A DNA stretch of 64,000 bases from Cryptomeria japonica. Lineage: Eukaryota > Streptophyta > Pinopsida > Cupressales > Cupressaceae. The position numbers and the translations under genes were made by a program. Shown here piece by piece: positions 20,231 to 31,674 of the stretch. Within the stretch, counting starts at the first letter, position 1; each line of letters opens with the position of its first letter. The stretch is taken from NCBI RefSeq assembly GCF_030272615.1, contig NC_081413.1, forward strand, positions 721,388,367 through 721,452,366, in the 5' to 3' direction. A model generated the notes under the pieces. That model saw nothing but the letters and a program-made list of their open reading frames with translations, did no database searches and was not told where the DNA came from.

Positions 20231-20575
20231 CTAATGCTTGTGACTTGGTTGATCCTCTTCAGTCTTTTGACATGATGAATGATGTACTTCCTTTGTTTGA
20301 CCAGGCTTCCTTATTGTCAAGTCTTTCTTCTCCGGTAGCACATCTCGTCCTGAAGTGCTGACAAAGCCTTTCTTTGTCATCTTGTGGTAGAATGAGGTCT
20401 TGAGGCTAACTTGAACTCCTTGAACACCCCTAGTCTTCCAATGCTTCAAAGCACCTTGAGACCTCCCTTTCTGCATCTGGAACGTCCTTGATGATGATGG
20501 ACTGGAAGAGGTCATCCTTGTCCTGGCCTGGTCTTCCTTCATCTGCAAAACAAACCAAAAGATGATTAAGGACAC
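20231..20575 (-). pseudogene. Short U3 reading frame in LTR D (remnant)
   Basis: 114 open codons beginning MSLIIFWFVLQMKEDQARTR. The MKEDQ start is shared with the long U3 frame of LTR A (SALMKEDQRNEELE near 6310) and with LTRs E and F (MKEDQARAR, MKEDQARSR). After it the sequence is Ser-rich and basic, with no recognisable domain. It occupies the same place, upstream of the telobox in element direction, and is best read as the N-terminal stub of the longer protein. Confidence 0.5.
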
Positions 20576-20679
20576 ATAATAAATTCATTCTAACATAGCA
20601 TTTTCTACCTTAAATCATCAACAAGAAGACATCAAAATGAAGTTTGCTTGAAATCCTTCTTAGGGACAGGCCCCATAAA

Positions 20680-21845
20680 ATTTTGCCCTGGACCCTGGCC
20701 AAGGACAGGACCTATTTGGGATTTTCGCCCTGGACCCTTTGGAAGGGTCAGGAGCAAAATTCTTGTTTAAGCTCAAACTCAATCATTTTATTGGTTCAAA
20801 ATGCCTCCAAGACAAGCATATGCTATCTTTCTCTTGTCCAAAGCCTAGGAATCCATGTCTTGACCTTCATCATGAGCAAGTTAGGTAAAATTGGGAATTT
20901 CGCCTTGGACCTTTAGGAAGGGTCAAGAGCGAATTTCTTCCCTTAGCTCAAAATACTCACTCTTTCACTCACAATCCCCTCTAAGGCATGCTTGTGGCAA
21001 TCTTTAAGCCCAATCTACCTTGATCATGGTCTTGGCCTAGCACAAATTTGAAAGAAAAAGGACATTTTTGTGAATTTCGCCCTAGACCCTCTGGAATGGT
21101 CAGGAGCGAATTTCTAGTTTTAGGCTTGATCTTAAACTTCCCTTACCTCAAATCATCTTGCAAGGCAAGAATACCTCACTCCACTTCAACCATGCCACAA
21201 GAATCAATGTTTTGGCTTCACCCAAGGAGAAAATGGTAAATTTGAAGAATTTCGCTCTGGACCCTTCGGAAGGGTCAGGAGCGAAATTCTAGTTTTAGGA
21301 CAAAATCCTTTGCATTTTTACATCCCATTACTTCAAAAGGCAAAGACATGTTAATCCACTTCCAAATATGTCCAAGGAACTAGAATGTTGGTCTAAACAA
21401 GGAAAAAAATGAGGTTTATGGGGAATTTCGCTCTGGACCCTTTGGAAGGGTCAGGAGTGAAATTTCCATTCTTGGACAAAACCCTCACTTTTCATTACTT
21501 TCAATCACTTAGGAAAGAACATGACCAATTTACCCCCACCATGTCCAAGGAATAAGGATGTTAGCCCAAACAAGGGAGAAAGTAGTGTCTAGGGAGAATT
21601 TCGCTCGGGACCCTTTGGAAGGGTCAGGAGCGAAATTCACATTTAGGCTCAAATGTTGACTTCATTTCTCACATTTCTTCATCCAAACAAGTGTTTTGCC
21701 CTCAATAATGCCTGGGAACGAGTTAGTTCTAAGTTTGGGTCAAAGTAGAATGTCTTATGGAGAATTTCGCTCTGGACCCTATGGAAGGGTCAGGAGCGAA
21801 ACTAAAATTCGCTTTGGACCCTTTGGAAGGGTCAGGAGTGAAATT
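20680..21845. repeat. Hairpin array in LTR D, about 9 copies
   Basis: The core TCGCYCTGGACCCTTTGGAA continues as GGGTCAGGAGCGAAATT. Copies lie near 20686, 20725, 20900, 21077, 21247, 21427, 21600, 21767 and 21812. The regular part has intervals of about 165-180 bp; the pairs at each end are doubled at about 40 bp. Confidence 0.85.
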
Positions 21846-23193
21846 TGACATTTTGGTCTCTCTGTTGGGATTCATGTATGGAATATAACATTTAAGTATA
21901 TCTCTCTTCTTTCTTATACTTTAAGTTATATTCCATATATACTGTCAGGATGTTTGAGAGTGGTTTAGGACCTCCAGGAGTTATAATGCAAAATCTAGTT
22001 TTTGGAGGATTCTTTAATTTTCCAGACTTAGTCAAATTTCAAGATTAGGATGACATTCCAGACAGCCAAATTTCAGGACATTTGAAGATTAGGATGACAT
22101 TCCAGACTTCATCACTCACCAATTTGACTTAACTCAGACCTTCAAGGATGATATTCACTCACCAAGCCTCATTGACCTCCTCAAACTCAAACAAGACACA
22201 ATTAGCAACAAGAGCAAAACCTTGTCCTAAGGAAGACTTTCAAAGATGACCCTAACCCAGAGCATCCACTGACTCACCTTTAGCTAAAACAAAGCCTGCT
22301 ATTTGTTGATGTGTCTTTTGTACACGACCAAACACAGAATAAAATACCTAAAGGTACCTTATCCTCTCTTGAACAAAGCTTCCGAATGCTGAAGATATCG
22401 CAAAAGGATCAATCGGAGAAACTCCAAGGTTCTGTTATGTAGGTTCTCTACTCGTGGATAAGCTCTTTGTGGTATGATGTGATTTTGTTGGAATCACAAG
22501 GGGACTTACACTTGATGACCTGAACGTCTGATTTGCTGGATATCTCTGGAACGTGAAATTCTACTAGTCCTAGATTTGTTGAAAAAAGGAAAAAAGGGAT
22601 AAGGGCGAGGGAAGGATCTAATTCTGACACTAAGAATGTAGGAGCAATGAATGACCTTTGATGAAATTCTAACTAAGTCTTGTTTTGACATCCCAAGACC
22701 ATCTCCACAAGGTTAGTGCGATCTTCAGAGGAAAGCTTTATGATGTTCAAATCATCGGTACTGGCATAGACACCATCAGGCTGATGCATATCAGTGATGA
22801 AGCGACAATTGAAGTTAAGCTTAAGCTGAATGATTCCAGTTGACTACACAAGGCAAGTCTGCAATCAACAAACTGCTAGTAGTATGGATATGCAAATTTC
22901 ACCATCAATCAAACACATTTCTTTCACTCATCTAATAACATGAAATCAAAATCTGCGAAGTATAGAGACTATGCAAATTGTTGAATCGACCCATAGATTT
23001 CACCATTTCTTCAATGAAGTTTACAAGTCTTTTACAACAACATATTGGCAACAATCTTTGCCTTCTCTTTCTATTCTGCTCTAACTGCTATTCTATTTGC
23101 TATTAATCATTAGCTATTCTAACCTCTATGAACTAACTATTAACCTCCTAGCTATTGACTAACTATTCCCCTTTACAAATGAGAAGCCAGGGC

Positions 23194-23282
23194 TTATATA
23201 GCGCCCTCAATACAATTCAATGGCTTAGATCAATTTGAGATCAATGGCCGAGATTTTACAATGAAAACCCTAATTAGGGTTT
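23194..23282 (-). promoter_or_regulatory. LTR E promoter: TATA box and double telobox
   Basis: TTATATAG ends at 23201 in plus reading; the palindrome AAACCCTAATTAGGGTTT lies at 23265-23282, offset 64. GATCAATGGCCGAGAT lies between them. Confidence 0.7.
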
Positions 23283-23581
23283 GTTACAACAAACTCAATT
23301 TTGGCCAATGAAATAATTGCATTATTTGGACACATATCTTCTCTAGAATATTCGACCAATGGATAACCGGGGTAGGTACATCGAAGTTAGTGTCATCTTT
23401 GAGGAGTCAGGTACATTGAATTTGGACACGCTGAGATGGACCAATCCGATTGGAGGAGTGATGATTGGGATGCCACCTTGTCTGACACTTGTAATTTGGT
23501 AGATGTTCAATTTGATGATGTTGAGAAGCTAACTTTAATTAACTCTTCTGAAACTATCTACTTCTTCAACAGACCCTTGCT

Positions 23582-23773
23582 TTAACCTCTTTTGTCTTTG
23601 ATGTGCAGGATGGATGGCACCTTTCCTTGAAATGCTGGACTGGAAGAGGTCGTCCTTGATGATGCTGGACTGGAGAAGGTCGTCCTTGATGATGCTGGAC
23701 TGGAGGAGGTCGTCCTTGCCCTGGCCTGGTCTTCTTTCATCTGCAAAACAAACCAAAAGATGATTAAGGTCAT
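23582..23773 (-). pseudogene. Short U3 reading frame in LTR E with 30-bp repeats
   Basis: 63 codons starting MTLIIFWFVLQMKEDQARAR, then Ser/Arg/Thr-rich peptide repeats (SSSPASSRTT) made by three copies of a 30-bp unit with core GGACTGGAAGAGGTCGTCC in plus reading (23634-23725). It shares the MKEDQ start with the frames in LTRs A, D and F. The repeats appear to have replaced most of the protein. No domain is visible. Confidence 0.5.
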
Positions 23774-23874
23774 ATAACAAATTCATTCTAACATAGCATT
23801 TTCAACCTTAAATCATCAACAAGAAGACATCAAAATGAAGTTTGTTCAATATTCTTTCCAGGGACCGGCCCTAT

Positions 23875-26800
23875 AAGAATTTCACCCTGGACCCTTTGGA
23901 AGGGTCAGGAGCGAATTTTGCATTCCTGGCTCAAATTCTTCTCTTTTCAACATTACCTCACAACCAGCTCCTCGCCTGGCCCAAACAAGGTGAAAAGTAG
24001 GAGTTTCAAAAGATTTCGCCCTGGACCCTTTGGAATGGTCAGGAGCAAATTTTCTTGGTTAGGCCTCAATTACTCCATTTTCTGACTCCAAAATCCTCCA
24101 AAAGGTGAGCATATGCTTGTTTTAGTCCAACAAAGTCTAGGGATCCATCCTTTTAGCTTCTCACATTGGCAAATTAGGTGATAATGGGAATTTCGCTCTG
24201 GACCCTCTGGAAGGGTCAGGAGTGAAATTCCTTCTTTAGGCTTCATTTTACACTTCCTTTACCTCAATTCACCCTACAAGGCAAAGAAACATCATTTCAA
24301 CCTCAACCACGCCTTAAGACTCAAAGTCTTGACTTGACACAAGGAGGAAATAGGTAGATTGAAGAATTTCGCTCTAGACCCTTTGGAAGGGTTAGGAGCG
24401 AAATTCCCTTTTTAGCTCAAAATTTGCATTTTTAATGGTCAAAAAACCTTTCCAAGGCATTCCAAATAGCTTCTCTCACCCTAGTCTAGGCCTGACTTTA
24501 CTCAAAATTTGGAGAAAAGGACGGTTTTAGTGTTTTTCGCTCTGGGCCCTTTGGAAGGGTTAGGAGCGAATTTCTTGTTTTGAGCCCATTTCTTCATATT
24601 TGATGACTCTTGGCAATTCAAGGACATGCCTAAGGACACCTTTAATCTTGATCCACACTAGACTTGGCATAAAATTGAAGGAAAAGATAGGTTTTGCACA
24701 ATTTCGCCTTGGACCCTCTAGAAGGGTCAGGAGCGATTTTCCTTTTCTAGCCCAAAATCATAATTTTTTGAGACAACAATCAATTCAAGGGAAATCTCAA
24801 GGGCATCCCTCACCTTGGTCTAGGCATGGCTTGGCACAAATTTTGGAGAAAATGATGGGTTTTAGGATTTTCGCTTTGGACCCTTTGGAAGGGTCAGGAG
24901 CGAATTTCCCTTTCTAGACCAAAATCATCATTCTTTCAATCTCAATCTTTATTGCAAGGTAGAATCCCATCTCTCTTCGCCCTAGGAACAAGGTTTTAAG
25001 TCTAAGCAAGGTCAAAAAATAGGCTTGCAAGGAATTTCGCTCTGGACCCTTTGGAAGGGTTAGGAGCGAAATTTCCTTCCTTGGCTGAAACACTCATTCT
25101 TCAACTCTTTCAAACATTCCCAAAGGCCACAACATGTTCATTCTCCCTTTCAACATGCCTTGGACATCAAAATTTGGTCGAACAAGGAAGGGAAAGAGGT
25201 CTAAGTAGATTTTCGCCTTGGACCCTTTGGAAGGGTCTGGAGCGAAAATCATTTTTTAGGCTTGATTCTTCATTTCTCCAATTCCAAACCACCTCAAGAG
25301 GCAAAGACATGCTATCTCACTTCCATCCACACCATAAAAACCCAAGGACTTGACCTCTTCCAAGGAAAAATAGGTGTTTTTAGGAATTTCGCTCTGGACC
25401 CTTTGGAAGGGTCAGGAGCGAAATTCACTATTTGGCTCAAAATCCTTCACTTTTCAATGCTTTCAAACATTTCCAATGGCAAAAGATGTCCATCCTTCCT
25501 TTCAAGATGCCTTGCAAATTAAAATTTGTTCAAACTAGGGAATAAATGAGTTTAGGTAGATTTTCGTTTTGGACCCTTTGGAAGGGCCAGGAGAGAAAAT
25601 CTTAGTTTAGGCTTGATCACTCACTTTTCCAACTTCAAACCACCTCAAGAAGCAAACTTAGATCATTTTCCACCTAAGGAACAAGGATTGGATCCCAAAC
25701 AAAGTAGCAAAAGAGGTTTATAGTGAATTTCACTCTGGACCCTTTGGAAGGGTCAGGAGCGAAATTCTCTTTTAGGCTAAAATCTTGATCTTCAAAATCA
25801 TCCAACTCCATCTCAAGGCAAGAACATACCAATTCATCCCCCATCAAGTCAATGCCCAACCAAAATAAGGAAGAAAACAAGAGCTATAAGGATTTTCGCT
25901 TTGGACCCTTTGGAAGGGTTAGGAGCAAAAATCATGTTTTTGACCTTGATTCTTGATTTTTCCAACTTTAATCTTCTTTGGGAGGCAAACATAGGTCTCT
26001 CTTCGTGCATCTCCATCTTGGTCCTGACTTTGGCAAAAGGGAAAAGAGTGTTTTCAAGAATTTCGCTCTGGACCCTTTGGAAGGGTCAGGAGCGAAATTC
26101 ACCTTTTAGTCTAGAAGCCTTCATCTCATCCATCTTTACTCACCTCCTAAGGCTAGAACATTCAAAAACACCTCCATACGTGCCTTAGAAACTAGGAAAT
26201 TGGCCTAGACAAAGAAGAAATTGAGGTTTTCAAGGATTTTCGCTCTGGACCCTTTGGAAGGGTCAGGAGCGAAAATCTCACTCTTGGCTAGTTTCTCACT
26301 TTCTTTCATCTCATTCTCCTCCAAACTTGATCAATTCAACCTCCTTCTATCACAATCAAGACAATCCATCATCCAACTGGGTCTAGGCAAGGTCAAACTA
26401 GGTTTTTAGGGCCAAGAGAGGGCTAAATGGAGGATTTCGCTCTAGACCCTTTGGAAGGGTCAGGAGTGAAATTGTCTTTCCAGGCTAGCTTTCATCATCC
26501 TAAGGTCTAAAAATTCTTCTTCAAGGCAAACATGTGTCCAAGGCCTCCAAACCATGTCTTAGAAGTTACAAATTTGGTCATGCTAAAGAGCAAAATAGAG
26601 GAAATATGAATTTCGCTCTGGACCCTTTGGAAGGGTCAGGAGTGAAATTCTCATTTTAGGCTCATTTCTTGATTCCTTTCTCCTTTCCTTGGCTTGGACA
26701 TAACTTGTTAGGCCTCCTTTGATCTCTATCAAGCTCACCTTGGCATCCATTTGGAGACTTTGTGAAGAAAATAAGGTTTTATATGAATTTCACTTTGGAC

Positions 26801-27175
26801 CTTTTGGAAGGGTCAGGAGCGAAATTCACCTTAGGCTATGATCCTGACTTCATTTTTTCGCATTTCTTCTTTCAAACAAGTGCTTTTACCCTCACTCAAG
26901 GCTAGGAATGGGTTAGCTCATAGTTTGGGTCAAGGTGGAGTGTCTTGTAGAGGAATTCGCTCTGGACCCTTTGGAAGGGTCAGGAGCGAAATTCCTATTC
27001 TAGGCTCAATTCACCTTCAAACTGACTTGACTTTGTCTTAGACTTGATCCTAGATCCATTTCCTTCCATATCCTTGCAAATTTGCTCGACCACTCTTTGA
27101 CTTAGGCGAGATCCTGAGTCCTTGGTGAATTTTCCCTCTGGACCCTTTGGAAGGGTCAGGAGCGAAATTCTACAA
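23875..27175. repeat. Hairpin array in LTR E, 20 copies at about 170 bp
   Basis: Twenty palindromes with left arm AATTTCGCTCTGGACCCTT, loop TGG and right arm AAGGGTCAGGAGCGAAATT; 17 of the 19 arm positions pair. Starts lie near 23880, 24015, 24192, 24366, 24535, 24705, 24868, 25033, 25212, 25386, 25562, 25728, 25892, 26058, 26235, 26434, 26607, 26784, 26950 and 27129. Nearly all intervals are 160-180 bp. Spacers share a recognisable pattern (AGGCTCAAAATC..., CAAGGCA..., AAACAAGG...) but differ at many positions, while the palindromes stay close to the consensus. Confidence 0.9.
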
Positions 27176-28271
27176 TTTGGTCTCTCCGTCAGGATTCATG
27201 TATGGAATATAACATTTAAGTATAAGTGACATTTCCTTATATCATTTCCTTATATCTTTCTTCTTTCTTATACTTTAAGTTATATTCCATATATACTGTC
27301 AGGATGTTTGAGAGTGGTTTTGGACCTCTAGGAGTTATAATGCAAAATCTAGTTTTTGGAGGATTCTTCAGTTTTCTAGACTTAATCAAATTTTAGGATC
27401 AGGAAGACATTCTAGACAACCAAATTTCAGGGCATTTGAAGATTAGGATGACATTCCAGACTCCATCACTCACCAACTTGACCTAGCTCAGACCCTCAAG
27501 GATGATACTCACTTACCTAGCAAGACACAATTAGCAACAAGAACAAAACCAGGCCCCAAGGAAGACTCTCAAGTAAACCCTAATTCTGGGGCCTCGTGGA
27601 CTCACCCTGGTTCGAGTAGAGCTTGCCATCCTAGTGATTCCTCTGGCAACACTTAGCATGCAAAGGCTAATAGACAAAACCCTAAAAGACCTTAGAAAGC
27701 AAAAAAAGCAGGGGTCCCCATTTGCAATGGGGCAATGTGTGAATAAGTCACAACACTATCTTAGTGATCCCTCTGGCGACGCTCAGCATGCAAAGGCTAA
27801 TAGACAAAACCCTAAAAGACCTAGAAACAAACCCCAGAAAGAAAAAAAGTAGGGGTCCCCATTTGCAATGGGGCGATGTGTGAATACGTCACAACGGGTA
27901 CTAATTTGGAATTTGACAACCTCCACATCATCAGTACACGTGGCGAGGATGCATTCCCACTCAACTGCCTGGGCAAGAAAGTTTTTCGTCAATGAGGAGA
28001 AAACTCGCAATCCTTGAGAGATCCCCTTTATCAATCATCCTCGAGACTCTGAAAAAGCTCGATTGAATTTAGACTCTTAGGTTCTCTGCCTGCAGGTGTT
28101 TTTCTTGCATACCCTCCCTTTGCCAAATTTCTGATGCCACACAAAACACTTTACTTAAATTTCTCTAACATTTTTCTCAATTTCAAAACACTTAGTCTCA
28201 GATTTCTTCAGGACTTCAATCTCAGTGACCAAAGCACAATACCAAGTGTTAAAATCATACTTATCCCCAGC

Positions 28272-29249
28272 CTAGATGACACCTGCATCTATCAAGTCTT
28301 TCTCTGACAAACCTCGGATAATCCTCAATTGTGGAAGTATTTCATCTTGGATTTCCTCAATATCCTCCCAATTTGTAGCCAAGTCCCGAATTTTGCTGAC
28401 CAATGAAGAAGCCGATTCATGTGTTGATACCAAATTTTCCACAAGTATGTCAGCACGTGCTGAAGCATCTGAGGTCCATTCCTTAACTTGCCTGAATGTG
28501 CCCTTCATGTCCTCATAATCTTTCATTGATTCTTGCGGAAGAGGCTGCGGAGGGGTAACTGGTTTCTCATGATTAAGTGGCTTAGTTAGATGGAGAACAT
28601 ATTTTCTCCATTGCTGATTCTCTTCCTCAACCTTCCTTCTTTTTTCCTTTTCCTTGGCTAGTCTTGCCTTGATGGCGTTGCAAAAATCATCAAAATCTTG
28701 GATCTCTTGAGCTTGAGTAGGCTTACCCAAATCTATTGTAGTAATCTTATAATCTTCTGGAGCAACATCACTCTGGGTCTTTCCTTCCTTCGGCATAGCT
28801 ATCTGAACCATTCTGAACCCTGCACTGTCCCTTTGAATCAAAGAGAATTTTCTAGCTGGCTTAGGTGGTTTAATCACAATTGGTTCTTTCACCTTCGCCA
28901 AAAATGCTGCAGTATTCTCTTGTGAGTGGGTTTCATCAGGAACCTTAGCCCTTATCCTTTCTCTCAACCAATTAGGAATGGTTGATTGCTCCATAGTATC
29001 TTTATCAAATCCACCATCTATTTCTCCAGGTCCAGTAACTATACCATCAAGAAAAACCACTAGAGGCTTAGGTTCTTCAACCTCTGCAGCTTTAGTAACA
29101 ACGTGTTCCTTGGCTGGATTTTGGACAGCCTCTCTCATTATCTCTTCAACTGAAGGAGAAAACAATCTTACTTCATTATCCCCTATATCTGTGTCCATCT
29201 CCTGTTCTTCAACTGCATTCTGGTCAGGCACAATAGATGCGACACTCAA
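28272..29249 (-). CDS. U3-encoded extra protein of LTR C (325 aa open part)
   Basis: The longest intact piece of the LTR-resident protein. It has an acidic N-terminal part, then IPNWLRERIRAKV, a central RDSAGFRMVQIAMPKEG segment, a coiled coil (KARLAKEKEKRRKVEEENQQW near residues 195-215) ending QQWRKYVLHL, and a helical C-terminal part with DEILPQLRIIRGLSEKDLID. Each block has a counterpart in the frame at 3164-4759 (IPDWLKERL, GSRKLQIATP, EKNRKLEREVGAWRGYFSHL, DVIIPVLQVIRQTPRKIL). The frame lies inside a solo LTR with a target duplication, so the LTR itself carries it. The upstream piece 29434-29246 (MTYDLMGADDSMSSN, then a basic stretch) is probably the preceding part, shifted in frame. 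No catalytic motif; function unknown. It may no longer be expressed as one protein. Confidence 0.6.
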   Translation of the reverse strand: MSVASIVPDQNAVEEQEMDTDIGDNEVRLFSPSVEEIMREAVQNPAKEHVVTKAAEVEEPKPLVVFLDGIVTGPGEIDGGFDKDTMEQSTIPNWLRERIRAKVPDETHSQENTAAFLAKVKEPIVIKPPKPARKFSLIQRDSAGFRMVQIAMPKEGKTQSDVAPEDYKITTIDLGKPTQAQEIQDFDDFCNAIKARLAKEKEKRRKVEEENQQWRKYVLHLTKPLNHEKPVTPPQPLPQESMKDYEDMKGTFRQVKEWTSDASARADILVENLVSTHESASSLVSKIRDLATNWEDIEEIQDEILPQLRIIRGLSEKDLIDAGVI

Positions 29250-29434
29250 AATGGAATGACCTTCATTTGATTCACGTCTTTCCCCACAGATTTCTTTCCC
29301 TTGGCCTTTCCAGAACTTCCAACAGGTTCTTTTCTCTTCCGAGACCCAACACTTTCTGGATTTTGAGCGTTGCCTGAAGAAATACCATGGTTGGAAGACA
29401 TCGAGTCATCCGCTCCCATCAAATCATAAGTCAA
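29246..29434 (-). pseudogene. Upstream part of the LTR C protein, frameshifted
   Basis: 62 codons overlapping the start of the 325-codon frame. It contains a Ser/Asn-rich stretch and a basic segment (SRKRKEPVGSSGKAKGKKS), which corresponds in position to the Lys-rich stretch in the frame of LTR A. Further upstream the protein cannot be followed; the sequence passes into the GGGCGGACTT array. Confidence 0.45.
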
Positions 29435-29724
29435 GGCAACATCTTTGGACTTTAGCTGTTTTGTCTTCTCAGATGTTCACCACTTGGAGTATTTGACCAC
29501 TGACTTCATAAGGTATGCCAAGTTTGATCTTTCCCCGTCTGCCCAATCCTTCCCTAGTCTTTTGAATCAGCAGAGATTGTTTCTAATTTGGTCATTAGCT
29601 TGCAAATTGAACTCAATCTTCTATATTCTTCTTTCAAAACTTTCCAAATCTGCACTTAGTTCAAACTTGGATGATAGATTCTGCTGACATCATCTTCTTG
29701 TCTTCCATTTTAGCAAGTATCTTA

Positions 29725-30081
29725 CTTGGGCGGACTTATTTCAAGTTGGGGAACTAAACAAGACACCACACTCCAGCATAGGGCGGACTTTGGAAGATTG
29801 GTGGAACAAGACAAGGTACCATACTTCATATTCATTCATACTTAACCAAAATCTGATCATTTCATCTTGAACTTGAACTCCTCTTCAGCTTAACACCTCA
29901 TCTTCAAACTTGATCTTGCCATGATCTGATCATTTTCAAGGCATACTTTGGAGTTTTTTTGATCTTTCATCAATGGGGTGGACTTCAACCAACTCATGAC
30001 ACCACACTTGTTCATCTTTTAGGGCGGAGTTTAGAGAGTTTCTGGCACCACACAATCATCTTCATTAATACTTCCAAGGGC
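29725..30081. repeat. GGGCGGACTT array of LTR C, first part
   Basis: Copies of GGGCGGACTT and close variants (GGGTGGACTT, GGGCAGACTT) near 29726, 29780, 29970, 30021 and 30077. The array continues beyond the inserted LTR F at 34050-34485. Confidence 0.7.
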
Positions 30082-30988
30082 AGACTTTACTTGCTTCCTG
30101 TTGATGTGTATTTTGTACACGACCAAACACATAATAAAATACCTAAAGGTAACTTATCCTCTTTTGAGCAAAGTTTCCCGACTGCTGAAGATCTCACCGA
30201 AGGAAGTCGAGGCAACTCCAAGGTTCTTGTATGTAGGTTCTCTACTCGTGGATAATCTCTTTGTGGTATGATGTGATTTTGCTGGAATCACAAGGGGATT
30301 TACACTTGATGACTAAACATCTGATTTGCTTTGAATATTGCTGGAACACAGGATTTCACTAGCCTAGATTTTTTGAAAAAAGGAAAAAAGGATGAGGGTG
30401 AGGAAATGATCTAATTCTAACACTAAGAATGTAGGAGCAATGAATGATCTTTGATGAAATTCTAACAAAGTCTTGTTTTGACATCCCAGGACCATCTCCA
30501 CAAGGTTAGTGCGATCTTCGGAGGAAAGCTTTATGATGTTCAGATCATCGCTACAGGCATAGACACCATCAGGTTGATGCATATCAGTGAAGAAGCGACA
30601 ATCGAAGTTAGGCTTAAGCTGAATGATTCTAGTTGAATACACAAGGCAAGTCTGCAATCAACAAACTGCTAGTAGTATGGATATACAAATTTCACCATCA
30701 ATCAAACACATTTCTTCCACTCATCTAATAACATGAAATCAAATCTGAGAAGTATAGAGACCATGCAAATTGTTGAATCGACCAATAGATTTCACCATTT
30801 CTTCAATGAAGTTTACAAGTCTTTTACAACAACATCTTGGCAACAATCCTTGCCTTCTCTTTCTATTCTACTCTAATTGCTATTCTATTGACTGACTATT
30901 CACTATTAACTAACTATTCACCTTCTAACTCCTGACTAACTATTCTCTATTAGCTAACCATTAGCCTTTACAAATGAGGAGCCAGGGC

Positions 30989-31077
30989 TTATATAGTGCC
31001 CTCAATACAATTCAATGGCTCATATCAACTTGAGATCAATGGCCAAGATTTTACAACGAAAACCCTAATTAGGGTTT
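30989..31077 (-). promoter_or_regulatory. LTR F promoter: TATA box and double telobox
   Basis: TTATATAG ends at 30996 in plus reading; the palindrome AAACCCTAATTAGGGTTT lies at 31060-31077, offset 64. GATCAATGGCCAAGAT lies between them. Confidence 0.7.
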
Positions 31078-31674
31078 GTTACAACAAACTCAATTCTGAC
31101 CAATGAAATAATTGCATTATTTGGACACATGTCTTCTTTGGAATATTTGACCAATGGATAACCAGGGTAGGTACATCGAAGTTAGTGCCATCTTTTTGAT
31201 GAGTTAGGTGCATTGAATCTGGACATGCTGAGGTGGACCAATCCGACTGGAGGAGTGATGACTGAGATGCCACCTTGTCTGGCACTTGTAACTTGGTAGC
31301 TGCTCAATTTGATGATGCTGAGAAGCTAACTTTAATTAACTCTTCTAGAACTGTTTGCTTCTTCAACGAACCCTTACTTTAACCTCCTTTGTCTTTGATG
31401 TGCAGTATGGATGATATACCTTTCCTTGGAATGCTAGACTAGAAGATGTCGTCCCTGATGATGCTGGACTGGAGAAGGTCGTCCTTGTCTTGGCCTGGTC
31501 CTGTGGAGGTTATCCTTGATCTAGCTTGGTCTTCTTTCATCTGCAAGACAAACCATAAGATGATTAAGGACATATAATAAATTCATTTCAACATATTATT
31601 TTACACCTTAAATCATCAACAAGAAGATATCAAAATGAAGTTTGCTCAAGGTTCTCCCCAAGGACAGGACCTAT

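Larger units (their letters stand above)
22304..27755 (-). mobile_element. Solo LTR E (5.45 kb)
   Basis: Starts TGTTGATG at 22304 and ends AGTCACAACA at 27755. The flanks CTATT (22299-22303) and CTATC (27756-27760) fit a target duplication with one later change. Joining the flanks restores LTR D: TGCTAT followed by TTAGTGATCCCTCTGGCGAC, parallel to the same stretch in LTR F (TGCTATCCAGTCATCC). Contents in element direction: terminal hairpin (27716-27732), 20-copy palindrome array, a 30-bp minisatellite in the U3 frame position (23634-23725), telobox and TATA (23194-23282), R/U5. It is the longest LTR of the group because its array is the longest. Confidence 0.85.
19083..27896 (-). mobile_element. 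Solo LTR D, interrupted by solo LTR E
   Basis: Starts TGTTGATG at 19083 and ends GTCACAACG at 27896 (final A changed to G). The target duplication GGTAC lies at 19078-19082 and 27897-27901. LTR E is inserted at 22303/27756, so D's own sequence is 19083-22303 plus 27761-27896, about 3.4 kb. It carries TATA and telobox (19963-20052), a short U3 frame (20575-20231), a palindrome array (20680-21845) and the terminal hairpin (27857-27873). It sits inside LTR C, close to the C-terminal coding part of C's reading frame. Confidence 0.85.

Noticed and set aside
20137-20361. Plus-strand 74-codon frame in LTR D
   Set aside because: Antisense to the U3 frame remnant and without any domain.
23875-27175. 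Regular palindromic repeats as a CRISPR array
   Set aside because: Spacers are about 130 bp and related to each other, the context is a plant LTR, and there are no cas genes.
23875-27175. Centromeric satellite with about 170-bp unit
   Set aside because: The period fits, but the array is confined within LTR boundaries with target duplications, and spacers are too diverged for a homogenised satellite.
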